Below, one piece after another: positions 11,870 to 23,132 of a stretch of 64,000 bases of DNA. The stretch lies in assembly GCF_000149955.1 (NCBI RefSeq), contig NC_030986.1, positions 1,867,886 to 1,931,885 of the forward strand. Direction: 5' to 3'. Made by a program: the position numbers and the translations under genes. The stretch comes from Fusarium oxysporum f. sp. lycopersici 4287. Taxonomy: Eukaryota > Ascomycota > Sordariomycetes > Hypocreales > Nectriaceae. The notes beneath the pieces were generated by a model that was not told the origin of the DNA, ran no database searches, and saw only the letters and a program-made list of their open reading frames with translations. The number at the start of each line of letters is the position of its first letter. Within the stretch, counting starts at the first letter, position 1.

Positions 11870-13500
11870 GCTCTGATAATGACCAAGGGTTGCCGCTACC
11901 TGGAGCTGGAGTCGCTCAGTTGGCCAGAGATTCAGCGATTGTTGTAGCGTCCCTCTGACAGTCTGGACCTGTTGCTAATGGCATGCCGTTATGGAGTTGA
12001 CGTCACCATGGTGCGATTAGAAGATGTACGACGTCTCGGGGTCCCAGGTACTCTCTCACTAGCTCGTCTGATCCGGCTATCCGTCATGGTGACGCCCCAA
12101 GCCTAGGGATCGAGATTACAGTTAGGAAATCAGGGTCCAAGTCCCGGAGTACCGTTCCGTAGGATAGGTGCAGTAGGTGCAGTAGTCGTCAACTCATCAG
12201 CAGGGCCGCACTTGGTGCGCAGATATGGTACCGTGGTCAACAGTACTAACGTATTGTAACATGAGCGTGTCGCGCCGCGGCCAGCTCAATGCGGCCGAGT
12301 GAAGGTTTCTCGACCGAGTGCAAAATAAAAAAACAAACGGCCCTGATACGGATCTTTGAGTTTAGAGGTATTGGATTGTGCGTTGTGATTAGGAAATGTT
12401 TCCTGACGCAGCATCCGACCGAGTGGGCGCCGGTGAGCCCAGTGTCAATTAAGGCAGGGCGTGTTATGTGGTAGCAATGGGATAGGAGGGTGGAAAGCCC
12501 TGCAAGGAAGTCGCTGCCTGCAGCAAAACTGAGCAGAAAGCAAAGCAAGGTGAAGTTCAACAAGATTCGGCATCCATGCGTTTGCTGTAATTAGTCTGAG
12601 GAAGATGGTCGCGAATGATCGACATTACATGGAAGCTGGAGATGAGGTGAAGGACTACAGTTGCTTCTCTGAGCGAGAGCCATTTGGGGGATAGTGTTCC
12701 CAGCAAAAGGGCTCTAGAGATGGCTTGCGCTAAAAGAAGGTCAAAAGCAAGCCCTTGGCCGCCTCACACCCTGCTGTTCCTTGGCGGTTATTCTTCACCA
12801 ACCCTGGCAAGAGCTCGGTGGTTGCAGCTGGAGGCCATTAAAGGCCCCTTCGTCCCTGGCAAGCCACCCCACACCAGCCTGTGTCCCACTTACCAAGGAA
12901 GAGACAAAAACAAGAGCGCGAAATCGCGCCGCAGCAAATAGAAGAAACCACCATAATGGAGTTTCTTCTTTGACAAAGAAGAAGCGAACAGAGAAAGGAA
13001 TCTGTAGATGCCCGATGCAGTTCCTTCTGTCCTGGATACATTAAGTACATGCTCAGAAATGCCAAGTCGGCTGCGTAGCTGGGGAATATCAAGGCATAAC
13101 CCACCATATTCTTAATCCGGTCCATGAGGTGCATTTATTTTTTCATCACTCCGAGGTGGCTAGTGGAGGCTACCACTTCCACCACTACCACCACCTCCAC
13201 TGTTCTCCAGTGAGTTCCGGCCAAAACCGTCTCAGCGGTTGCACCAGCCTGGCCGCCGAGCCCTGGCTGGTCTACCTTGGGACATATGGTGAGGGGGAGC
13301 GGGAGCTTGCTGATGACTCTCAGGGCAGGTGCCTGTTTGGAGAGTTTCCTATGCCAACCCAGGGTTCGTTTTTGGAGGCCAGTGCCACAATGCTCCCCAC
13401 ACCCCCCCTCTTCTCCATCCAAGTTGAACACTCTTGACACTCTGAACAGAAGGGGAGAGAAGAGGAGAAAAAGGAGTTAAAGGCACACCACTGCCTGATG
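11870..13500. other. Intergenic region, no gene seen
   Basis: No recognisable coding sequence lies between the gap and the leader of the C2H2 gene. A Cys/Pro-poor, CCACC/GGTGG-rich patch at about 13152-13200 can fold back on itself imperfectly. Confidence 0.5.
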
Positions 13501-14511
13501 CTGGTGGACCCCATGCTCTAGGGTGTGGCTCATCCAGGCCAACCTACCCAAGTTACGTCCATTCATCGTAACTCTCAATTCAGACTCGACATTTTTCTCG
13601 ATCTCATCGATCGATGGGGTTGCGCAAAAAATCCCATGCTTGATTCCCACCCCAATTCTATCCCTTCTTTTCCCTTCTTTGCTCTTACTGCCCGTGATCC
13701 CCCCCCCACAACCAAGAGGCGTGTGCTCTGTTTCGCTTCGTCATGTACGTACTCTCACTCCCCTTGTTTTCCTCCTTGCAAATCCAACCGGTTACTTATA
13801 AACTTAAGCTCCAGCCATCCATCGTTTCCAGCCTCGCTTTGTTTGGTGTTCTTCACTCTTCATACTTTTATTTACTTACTACGATACTCTCTCATCTCAC
13901 AGAGTTGCTTTCACCTTGGGCTGATCATCAACGGATACTTGCTTGTTATATCCGTTCTTGTGTTGTGTATCCAGTTACCCTTTCCGTCTGTTTTATCGTT
14001 GCTCCTTGGCTCCGGCTCTGGCTTGTCTACTGGATTCCTCGGCAACCTCCATTATCTAAACAACAACAATCACCGCACTTGTGCCAGATCTTTCCTTTCT
14101 TCTGTGCAATACATGAACTTGATACCAAACGTCCAACTACTCTGCTTCCTTACTACCAAGACTGCAGAATTGACACCGCCATAATCAGCTCCTTGCTCCC
14201 TTCGCTACCACTACCGGACCCCTGTCTTTTTTCAGGAACACGCACGCAACAGACCACGAGAAACCCACCAGTCTCGTGTTCTAAAAAGCGGAGGCGATTT
14301 TGAGCTATCAATCCCTTCGTTCGGTCCCCTCGAGTCCAGACAGGCTCCGCGACTAGCCATCCCGCTATTTGGTTCCGCCTCGCTTCCCTCGGAGCTGCAA
14401 CCCATACCCAGGCGCATTGAGTCACTCAGTCTGATCTGATCAGTAGCTGTGTTCTACTGATTTTACTGCAACTGCCAACATTATCAAGAGCAGCTCACAA
14501 TTACTGCCGCA
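13501..14511 (+). promoter_or_regulatory. Long CT-rich promoter/5' leader of the C2H2 gene
   Basis: About 1 kb upstream of the C2H2 start is strongly pyrimidine-rich on the plus strand, as is typical of fungal promoters and long 5' leaders. Several overlapping upstream open frames (for example 13525-14184 and 13743-14303) arise because the composition lacks stop codons. They show no protein motif and would be uORFs if transcribed. The transcription start is not visible. Confidence 0.5.
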
Positions 14512-15417
14512 ATGACAATGCACGCAATTAACGCCGCTGGTCGACGGGTTTCACTCCTTAACGACGAAACTGCTTCCCAACAACAACAACAACAGCAGCA
14601 GCCAACGCAACGACCACCGCTCAGCTTCCACTCTCACTCCAGCTATGCCTTCACTCAATCATACCCCACCCCGGGCAGCAGTTCTTCTTCGCCAAATACT
14701 CCCGAACTTCTTCGTTCCGACTCTTATGACTCTCAAATGAGCAACGATCCTCTTTCTCCTCTGACTCCCAATGTCGACTACTATCCTCGACAACAGGTCA
14801 TGTACACAATTCCCCAAGACTACAACATGGAGGCGAAGCATGCCCAATACGCCGATAGCACCCGTTCAGCTTCCTACGACGCTGAGATGGTCAGCCAGCC
14901 CCGATCCTCGCCTATGCCCGAGCGCCCCGGAAAAAGGTATCCCTGCAGGTACCGCGACACTCATGGCTGCGAAAAGACCTTCACCACCTCAGGTCATGCC
15001 TCGCGCCATTCAAAGATTCACACTGCAGAGAAGGCTGTTCAATGTACTTTTGCGGGATGCCAGAAGAAGTTCACTCGCGCCGACAACATGAAGCAACATC
15101 TCGAAACCCACTTCAAGGATAAGAGTCGCTCTTCTACTAGCCAGCGCAGTCACAGAACATCCCTAGCTGACGCTCGTCGTAACTCTACATCCGGGCGCCC
15201 TTCCGCGAGCCGCACATCCTCGTCCAGAAGCCGGCGCGACGCTGATCCCTATCCCCTTCCCACGCCCCCGCTGGCCTCACCCAGTGTTAACAGTGGATCT
15301 TGGGAGTTGGGCGGCCGCAACTTGCCCATTCTCAACCGCCCTGTTGCTGGCAGGACACCTAGCGGTCTGGATGCCCTCGCTATGGCCGTAGCATGCCAGG
15401 AGGGTTCCGGTGTCTGA
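14512..15417 (+). CDS. C2H2 zinc-finger transcription factor (two fingers, Nrg1-like pair)
   Basis: A single-exon gene of 301 codons, probably a nuclear DNA-binding regulator. Residues 23-30 are a polyglutamine run. The N-terminal half is Ser/Pro/Tyr-rich. Two adjacent fingers follow: Cys145-X7-Cys153-X12-His166-X3-His170 and Cys178-X4-Cys183-X12-His196-X3-His200. The first contains F-T-T-S-G-H, and the arrangement resembles the finger pair of yeast Nrg1/Nrg2 repressors. That resemblance covers the fingers only, so orthology is unproven. The C-terminal part is Ser/Arg-rich with a Pro-rich patch. The first ATG (14512) is followed two codons later by another, and either could be used. A long pyrimidine-rich leader with possible uORFs suggests translational control. 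Alternative: a lineage-specific C2H2 factor without a yeast counterpart. Confidence 0.85.
   Translation: MTMHAINAAGRRVSLLNDETASQQQQQQQQPTQRPPLSFHSHSSYAFTQSYPTPGSSSSSPNTPELLRSDSYDSQMSNDPLSPLTPNVDYYPRQQVMYTIPQDYNMEAKHAQYADSTRSASYDAEMVSQPRSSPMPERPGKRYPCRYRDTHGCEKTFTTSGHASRHSKIHTAEKAVQCTFAGCQKKFTRADNMKQHLETHFKDKSRSSTSQRSHRTSLADARRNSTSGRPSASRTSSSRSRRDADPYPLPTPPLASPSVNSGSWELGGRNLPILNRPVAGRTPSGLDALAMAVACQEGSGV
14578..14603 (+). repeat. CAA/CAG repeat coding for polyglutamine
   Basis: Eight consecutive Gln codons (mixed CAA and CAG) sit in the N-terminal region of the C2H2 factor. The tract is a likely site of length variation. Confidence 0.85.
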
Positions 15418-16712
15418 AGTGAATAATGCTGGATCCCTCATCCCTGGCATTCTCCTTCCAAAAAAGATTTTTTCTCAGGCATTACTCTATTGATAATCTT
15501 AATCCTCTGACAAGTCCTATCTCTATCTTCACACAACTTACTCCACCTGTCGATTTGATCCTTGGGGGCACAAACCATTCCTCTCATGACTGCCCCGACC
15601 CACACAGACATTGGTGCACTTTTATTCTGTTCAATGGATTGTTTCTATACGGCGTTGTATGAACACACGAGGAGCAACCCCGATTCAAAGGCGTTTTCTT
15701 TCCACTTGGATGGGTTTGTTTTATTCTTCCTTTTTCTATTTATCATTTATTCAAAAGGTGTTTGGGATTGGACGGTGTCGCAAGTATACGAGTGGCTACA
15801 CGGATGGTTCTCCCCATACGAGGCACACGGTTTAGATAAATGACGACAGGACGCGCTCTCTTGGAGTTTCAAACTCGAGGGCAAAAAACGCATGGCGTTG
15901 GCGGGGTTTCACGATTTCATGTTTCCAACTTTTGTTCAACTATAAGATCTCTTGGGATAGGTCCATTCGAGGGCTGTATCGGGCATCTCTAGGGGCATGG
16001 GTGCCGGAAGAAGACGAGACAGCGGCATTAGTACACACTTAGTCGCTGCCCCTTACGGCTGTATTTAGACGGCAGTGAGGCAGGTTCATGTGTAGTCCCC
16101 AGGAGTTGGATAGGTGCCATCACTGGGGCCCCTGCTTTGGATTCAACACATGAACTGTACACAATTGATACCATTTTGAATTTTCACTCATCTTGTCGCC
16201 AAGCATCACTTAATGTCAATCAATGTGAAAGGATAGAATACCTTTGTTTACACTGGTGTATGCCACAAATTCTTTTTTCCATCACCAGCATAATTAACGA
16301 TGACTTGCTGTTTCCATTCAACATCAACTCTGACTCATTATTGCAATACCTTGTGAGCTTGTCATCGCCCACCTACCTAGCCAAGCTAATCTAGATTAAT
16401 ACTCATGAGACTCTGCTTTGCCAAGGACAAACGTATATCCACGTTGTAACACTTGTTTATGGTATGCTCTTGGTAACCAATGACCTGATGATCGGCAGGT
16501 AACTCCATTCATTTTACGCGCTTCTGAGTTTCGTCGCATGGAATGTTCTGACAAGCCTGAGACATTTCCAAAACGCACATGCCAACCACGTTACATATGA
16601 GAAATAAAAGTCTAATTTTATATGTATATATGCTTTGATCATCAAATCATCCGGTATCATTACTCAACTAACTGTCATCATACTTCATAATTCTCGTACC
16701 ATGTGCGGTTCC
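15418..16712. other. Intergenic region between convergent genes
   Basis: This holds the 3' regions of the C2H2 gene and of acetate kinase, which point towards each other. Short open frames show no family resemblance. Confidence 0.55.
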
Positions 16713-18146
16713 CTACTCCCATATATCCTCCTTTTCTGCACATAATCTGGCCATCTCCAGCTGCTCATCTGTCTGACAGACTAGCACCCGCTGCCTGGCA
16801 TCGCGTTTGCCGAGTTCCTGGACCACATCCTTGATAGGTTCCTGATTACTAGCATCATCGAGGGCAAAGCCTAAGCAGGCAACCCTCTCGACAACGGCAG
16901 ATCGAAGCTTAGCGCTGTGCTCTCCAATGCCGCCAGCGAAAACCAAAGCATCGACACGACCCTCGAGGGTTACGAAGTAAGAGCCGACAAAGCCGGCAAT
17001 GCGATCGACAAAGATTTCAAAGGCCAGGCGGTGGGTGGGCTCGTCTGACTCGGCAACGACGCCAAAGTTGGTCGTGCCCGTCATGGACTTCCAGCCGCTC
17101 TCCTTATTGAGGATCTCTTCAGCCCTTGAAATGTGAAGATGTTTGGTGGATGCAGGGGAGAGTTTCCCCACATCGGAGGCATAGTGAAAGACAAGACTGT
17201 AAAGGTTGGCAAGGGTCAGCATGCAAGAACCTTAATTTAGAAAGGAAGACCCTGATTCCACCCCTCGGTTCCGGATCTCATGTATGATCTGATGAGAGTA
17301 GCATTCCGCTGCATCCGGTGGGGCATGATTCAGGGTTCTGGACTCCGGGCTAAGGGTGTTTTTGAGGGATTGAGCGCCTTACCTAGGATCAACACTGCCG
17401 CTTCGAGTCGCTCCAGGCAGGCCTGCCAAAGGTGTCAGCCCCATACTCGTATCCCAACTCTTGCCGCCCTTGATGGCGCAGGCGCTGGCACCGCTACCAA
17501 GGTGCAGAGCGATCATGTTTAAGCTGTCGACGTCTTTTTCAAGATACTGGGCCACGGCTCTTGTGATGAATGCATAACTGATTCCGTGAAATCCGTACTT
17601 GCGTAAGCGATTGCTTTTCGCGATCTTTGGGTCGATGGGGTAGGTGTAGATGTGTGGAGGGATAGTTGTGTGGAACTGTGAGTCGAAACAGGCGACGTTG
17701 ATGGTCTTGGGTAGCGCGGTGATGCAAGTATCGACGATGCTCAAGGCGACACCATTGTGAAGTGGTGCCAGGTCGCTGAGTTCTTCAAGGTGGTGATAAG
17801 CATCTTGGGTAATGACTTGCGACCGATCATAGTCTCCGCCATGGACAATGCGATGGCTGGCGATGGCAATGTCCTCCTTTGAAGATATCTCCTTGAGTTC
17901 ATTGTCATCAATGAATGTCTTGAGGAGAAGGTCGAAAGCATCCTCTTGATTCTTGACGCTTTCGGCAACCTCTTTCGCCTTGACCACCTTCTCACCGCGA
18001 CGCGTATAAGCAAGCGTTGCTGGCGGGGCAGTCAATCCCCCGATTGAGGCTTCTGCGATTTGACGAGGTTCCGCGTTCTTATCTGCAGTATAAACCGAGA
18101 TCTTGACCGAGCTGGAGCCGGCATTGATGGCGAGAATGACCTTCAT
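16713..18146 (-). CDS. ackA: Acetate kinase, two exons
   Basis: Exon 1 is 18146-17383 and exon 2 is 17196-16713. They are joined over a 186-bp intron (donor GTAAGG at 17382, acceptor TTTACAG ending at 17197, branch CTGAC), giving 415 residues. It interconverts acetate and acetyl phosphate with ATP; in fungi it is thought to work with phosphoketolase. The start at 18146 gives the family N-terminus Met-Lys-Val-Ile-Leu-Ala-Ile-Asn-Ala-Gly-Ser-Ser-Ser, and an upstream in-frame extension to 18329 is not conserved. Visible motifs are the N-A-G-S-S-S phosphate loop, H-R-I-V-H-G-G, the H-L-G-S-G-A segment, G-L-P-G-A-T-R-S-G-S-V-D-P at the splice junction, and F-A-G-G-I-G-E-H near the C-terminus. Length matches the family (about 400-420). 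The intron is longer than most in this window, but the codon split across it restores the expected Ser. Confidence 0.93.
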
Positions 18147-18953
18147 GACCGATGGAGCGACGTTGAAGGGGTCAATGGTTTGGTGTTGAGTGTGTATCAG
18201 GAACGGGGAGCAGTGGCGGCAGTGAGCGATGCTGGGGGAAGGGAAGCTTGAGTTGAGTTTATGAACTTTCCATTCATGACGGGTTGTGCATCTCAATGAC
18301 GACACAGCTCCATGGTACGATCCAGGCACCGCGGGGTCTGCAGAGTGGGTGTGGGGGCGCCCCGAGCATTTCCCCGTTGTCTGCCCACGGATAGCGACAT
18401 AAGGTATACAGCCTGATAACCTGTGTTTGACATACCGGCCAATCCCCTACGGGCGGCTGCTGGTTATCGCCTTTTTTGGGCGGCGTTCGATGAGCGCTTT
18501 CATTTCTGACAGGTGAAAGGGTGTGAGGTGTCAACGTCAAACCTTGTAACTGCTGTCACCCCACTTGGGCACGCACTGCAGCACGAGCATGTGGCTCGTC
18601 TCGGTGGTGCAACTGGTCGAGGATACTGATATGGCATCTGACTCGGATTTGACCTTTCAAGGCGTAGCTTCGGCCGCATCCGAGGGTTCTGGCACCGATT
18701 CGAGCATGTGGCTCGGCCATCCTGACACCGGTAAATCGGGAGAATGTCCCGGCAAAATCTGCGGCGAGGGTAATTCGAAATGGTTTGGTGGAAATGGGAT
18801 GCCGTTGAATTCACGGTCCGAACTGTGGCAATAAAGCCATGTCTCGATAAATCGTCGGTATGCTGGTCTGACTGTTAGCTGACATGTCGGGAGACGGATT
18901 TTGGAGATCCGGCCAGGGCAGCCGTTGCTCCTGCGAGGGGAGCCCTCTTTTTT
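18147..18953. promoter_or_regulatory. Upstream region of acetate kinase, with a repeated 15-bp hairpin motif
   Basis: The region lies between the acetate kinase start and the stop of the next minus-strand gene. The sequence CGAGCATGTGGCTCG occurs twice (18584-18598 and 18701-18715). Each copy can form a 5-bp stem with a five-base loop. An open frame at 18565-18834 (+) covers both copies but has no resemblance to known proteins. Confidence 0.5.
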
Positions 18954-20056
18954 CTAACCTTGACGCTCAGTAAACTGGATGGCCAGATATCGTATGTCGA
19001 GAGTCGGCTGCTGCAATGATCTTGGCTCGGAGGAATCATTCGTTCTGGTTCGAGATCGCATACGATGCGGCAGTGAAAAGCGTCGGTGTGAGTGTTGGTC
19101 GTCGCCCGAAGTATGCCGTCTGCCAGACGCATTGAGTCGAAGCTGTTTTGCGCGGTCGTCCCGCCCGCGCAGCTCCCCGTCGAACGAGTGAATATCATAC
19201 TCTCGGTATTGGCCATCCGTCTTATTCGCACACACGCTGAGGGAGTGGAAAGTGGTATATCGATCCCTCCACAGCTTGAGTCTCTGAATCGCACCGATCC
19301 CCTTCACCTTGCCGAAGCCATCTGTGCGACCATGGACGTTTGTCCAAACGACGTCGACGTCATAGAAATCAACTAGGTCCTTTCTGCGCAAATCTCCCTG
19401 AAACTGAATAGAGCTCTCGACTGTCGTGAACTCATATCTGATCGTGACGTACTGGTCATGTATACAAACACCCTCATCCGTTGTGTATCGAATCCGGTGA
19501 GGTTCCTGAAACGTGAGATATCTTTCCATGTCCGAAGGGTCGTAGTACGGGCGATGACGCGAGTGGAGGGTATGAGGATATATGTCGGAGGGTGTGTCGG
19601 AGGGCACTGAGAGTGAATTGAGTTAGCTGACATTGGGTGTGGAAAGCAGCAGCCAGGTCTACATACAGAAGTGTTCGAGCAGTTCGTTCTGATAGCTACC
19701 CTGCCATAGAACACGGCGCTGCTCAGAACCCACCACTTCCCAAGGCCCCAAGTAAACGACTCGTTCGTCAGGAGTATCTTGAAAAAGAATTCTAAATGTA
19801 TCCCAGTGTCAGCCAGATGAAACGTCATTTATATCAACCGCGGGCCGGGAGAACCGCACATTGTTGCTTGGAAACCTGGGGGTCCCAAATCGAGTACCGA
19901 GGTCCCAGTTCCCGACCCCTCGGTGGTCGGAGCAGAAATGGTTGATATGCCGGAGGTGGGAGTCCAGGTTGAATCAACCGGACTGACGTATGTTCGTCCG
20001 TATGTTGGCGGGCGACCGAGCGACGAGGAAGTAAAGGATGAGCCCGAGGACGACAT
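18954..20056 (-). CDS. Unrecognised protein, three exons
   Basis: The model is exon 1 20056-19839, exon 2 19791-19667 and exon 3 19606-18954, giving 331 residues. Intron 2 (60 bp, donor GTATGT, branch CTAAC) is well supported. Intron 1 (47 bp, donor GTTGAT, branch CTGAC) has a weak donor, so the first exon and start are less certain. Exons 2 and 3 read through with protein-like composition. The sequence around residues 75-115 is rich in hydrophobic and acidic residues (Gly-Pro-Trp-Glu-Val-Val). The segment Ser-Ile-Gln-Phe-Gln-Gly-Asp-Leu-Arg-Arg-Lys-Asp-Leu-Val-Asp looks conserved in style. The N-terminus is Ser/Thr/Pro/Gly-rich and the C-terminus is basic. I see no signal peptide, membrane segment or catalytic motif. 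I infer a conserved fungal protein of unknown function. Confidence 0.6.
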
Positions 20057-20642
20057 GCTGTCGCTGGTAGCAGTCGAGGGCGATCTGACTGACCGAGCGG
20101 TGGGGACATGTCACGACACGGTCACAACGGCGCAGGAGGTGCGAGTGGTCTCTGCTGGCGCCTTCTTGAAGATCCCAATGACCAGCCCTAAAGCCGTTGA
20201 CACGCTTTGGCTTGAACTTGGGCAACGGTCAGGTCTGTTGTGTGGAAGCCTATGTTGACAGAGGAATGGCGGCTCGGCAGGCTCTTGGCTGTCGAGGTCC
20301 TGATATCGCCAATGCCTGGGCCGGCGCAAAGGCAGAATCTCAACAATAGGGCAGCGATACAACGTGGAGGCACCGAGTACACTCAGTCGGGATAGACTTC
20401 AAGCACTAGATTGGCAAGGGTAGCTCCGGAAGCCGCTGGTGCATTCGTCTGCCCCTCCGATACGACAGCAGGAAACTAGACCTTGGGAGTTCCAGTACTG
20501 TATCCGTACGTATACAATGGTGTGCTTGATGGGCTCCAGGTGCCGAGTATCCCAACCTTGGATGAGGTAAAGTTGGAGCTCACGTACATACAGATATCGC
20601 ACCGAAGCTGTTGCAACAGCAGTATGTATGTAGAGGGCAAAG

Positions 20643-20670
20643 CAGACCAGACCAGACCAGACCAGACCAG
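20643..20670. repeat. (CAGAC)n tandem repeat
   Basis: Five exact CAGAC units plus a partial copy, in non-coding sequence. Confidence 0.9.
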
Positions 20671-22047
20671 CCCAAGATAGGACAGGAGAGAAATCAAAGT
20701 TCAAGGCGATTTCCTAGAAGTTTTAGAGCTAAGCAAGTGTGCCTGTTTTTCGTTGTTCGTCCCATAAACCAGCTGCAGGCCAGCATCATCCATCGCAAAT
20801 CGTGCTGGGGAGAAAAAAAGTAGGTAGACGAACGCGGTGAATTTCCACGGATGGTCGACTCAACGAGGGGCCTGTCCATACGTAGTACATATGTTTGGGC
20901 CCGCACCAAATTGGCGAGGAGGATGGATACCTGTAGGCAGGTAAGGCTAGCCACACACAGACAGGCACGCTGCACGCTGCCTGTCGCAAAGCCGCCAGTT
21001 GTTGCCAACAGAAGAGGAGCGCATCGATAGAAGTCGTCCCAATGTCGTTGTGCAACCGACAGCCAAGGGTCGACGCCACATGGGCAGAAGCTTGTCTTCC
21101 ATTGGTGGTCCACTAACAGCGGGAGTACCGCGCACGGGGGTCCATGCGACATTCTGATGGGCTAACACGGCCGAGAAAGCTTGGGTGTCGTGGGGCTCTT
21201 GTAATGTTCCGGGGGTCTCTTCGACTTTTTTTTTCTACCTGGTTACCTATTTTTTGCTTTTCGCTCGCTATGAGCCAACCTAACGTCCATGACATTGCAT
21301 TGGAGCTAGGCCAAGCTTCGGCTAGCAATTCCGATTGTCTGGGCCGTCAGTCTTGTTTGATATGGGTGTCACCAGAATCTGGAATTGATCGCATGTTTAT
21401 GACTTGAGAAAGTTATCAGTCTCGTTGGCATCACTCGACAGATCCGCGGCATCACGAATACGGACCCAGAAAACCAACGCCTAGCCGGGCAGAGCCGCGC
21501 ACTACTACTGTATAGGTAGTATCCGCCATCACCTCAGCTGGTGTTGGAGCCTCCAATGAATCTTAGTTACTCTGAGCGTGATGGCATCGCTTGGAGTTTT
21601 TGCACAGTAATGGAGATGCATGTTTCGGTACTGGTCTGGTGAAGAGTGGAAGAGCCACGCTTCGGCACGCTCAGCGATCCTTCAATTGCAGTCGGGGCTG
21701 AAAGTCGTTTCGTGGTGTAAGTAAAAAAAACGTTTGGCATGTGAGTTTTCGATATGCTCATCGAGTTAAATAACCTTGGAATCACCATTTGCCCTGTCAC
21801 GTTCCGAGAATGACCTGCTCCCCATGATATAAGGATATCCTTCCTTCCTCTTTGAGTTGAGATAAATCATATCAAGACGGTTAAGACTATGGATAAGTGC
21901 AATAAGGGCTTAGATCTTCTGCGCTGAGGGTCGCAACGTCGATCTACTGCATTCCCTGAACCATGGAATTGGGTTGCAGCACTCCATACTCCGTAGTTGG
22001 ATCCAGATTGATTCGGCGAGGCACTAGTCAAGGTACAGCATGAGTAT

Positions 22048-22082
22048 GTAAAGTAAAGTAAAGTAAAGTAAAGTAAAGTAAG
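22048..22082. repeat. (GTAAA)n tandem repeat
   Basis: Six exact GTAAA units followed by one GTAAG unit, in non-coding sequence. Confidence 0.9.
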
Positions 22083-22341
22083 GTATAGAGTACAGCGCCG
22101 TCTCCCTTGAAGTGCATCTGTCATGAGCAACAGTAAGTATCGAATCGCTTCTACTTCACCTTCAATTAAAGATGATTATGTAAACCACGTCTTCGCGACA
22201 TCAAATCCCCCCACGCCCTGCCGACCAAGCTTCAACACCACGTGCCTCTTTCAAGATGCCAATGCCTTCTTCCGTTGTCTTAAACGGTTAACTCAATGCA
22301 AGTCTATAAGCCACAGTGGTTCCAGACTCAGGGCAGAGGTG

Positions 22342-22357
22342 CCCCCCCCCCCCCCCC
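22342..22357. repeat. Poly-C run of 16
   Basis: An uninterrupted run of 16 C. Its exact length is doubtful in a draft sequence. Confidence 0.85.
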
Positions 22358-23132
22358 TTGGGTTATCCTTCAAGGCATTTATTGCCCTTCAGAAGTCGCA
22401 CAATTCTGTACCCACACGGGCTACCAAGTCTGGCTGACAAGGGACCCCTAAACAGTCGCCGAAGCAAGTCATTTGTGTTTCTGCTGCTCAAAAGATCGTC
22501 GCCCTTCTCCAGACAATTAACTTGCATGGTGCTGTATTGTTTTCTTGGCACCGCTGACCTATCGAAGCTGGTCCCTCGGAGACGTTTTGTTCAGCTCAAT
22601 ACTGAGACACTTGGAGCGCCAACGATCTCTAATCCGCGTACGTCGGTACCCAGGCTCCGGTCGCGCTTCTACAAGGGTAAATAAGTTAATCTTCGAAGGG
22701 CTCTGCCAAGTGAAGCCAAGCGTGCCTTATTAGCCAAGGGTCCGTCAGCTCAAAGCAATTCATCGTTGCGGCGCGCGCTTGGCACAGCACACAGTCCTTC
22801 TTTAAACTGCCTGCCACACAGTTTTGCGATGGCATCCCACACCCATTCATTCATAGCTCGCGGCCTGCTCTGATTCTGACTTGACAACGGCATATTCTGT
22901 TTCTCTATTCTTGCTATACTCCCGCTGAATGGAAGCACGGCCATGAGAATTGCAATCCTCTCCTCTTCCTTTTTGGACCTTGCTTGTCCGCAATCCCAGT
23001 AATTGTCTTGTAATTTGCCCATCGGGCTCTTTTGGATCAGTTTGCCCGAAAGGACTTCTCAGACCACCCCCTCTGAACTGAACCGAACCGAACTGGAACT
23101 TTTGCGACTGCTGCTCATCCCCGTCGCGAATC

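Larger units (their letters stand above)
20057..23132. other. Repeat-rich intergenic region and phosphate-transporter promoter
   Basis: About 3 kb between two divergently oriented genes, with no credible coding frame. It contains several short tandem repeats listed separately. The last few hundred bases before 23133 are CT-rich, as expected for a promoter. Confidence 0.55.

Noticed and set aside
11083..11947. Open frames of 226-267 codons spanning 11083-11947
   Set aside because: They consist almost wholly of unknown residues from the N gap and have no sequence support.
13525..14303. Plus-strand frames of 186-219 codons upstream of the C2H2 gene as separate proteins
   Set aside because: They overlap one another in different frames, reflect pyrimidine-rich composition, and show no motifs. 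Treated as leader/uORF sequence.
18565..18834. 89-codon plus-strand frame upstream of acetate kinase
   Set aside because: It includes the two hairpin-motif copies and has no recognisable feature. More likely promoter DNA.
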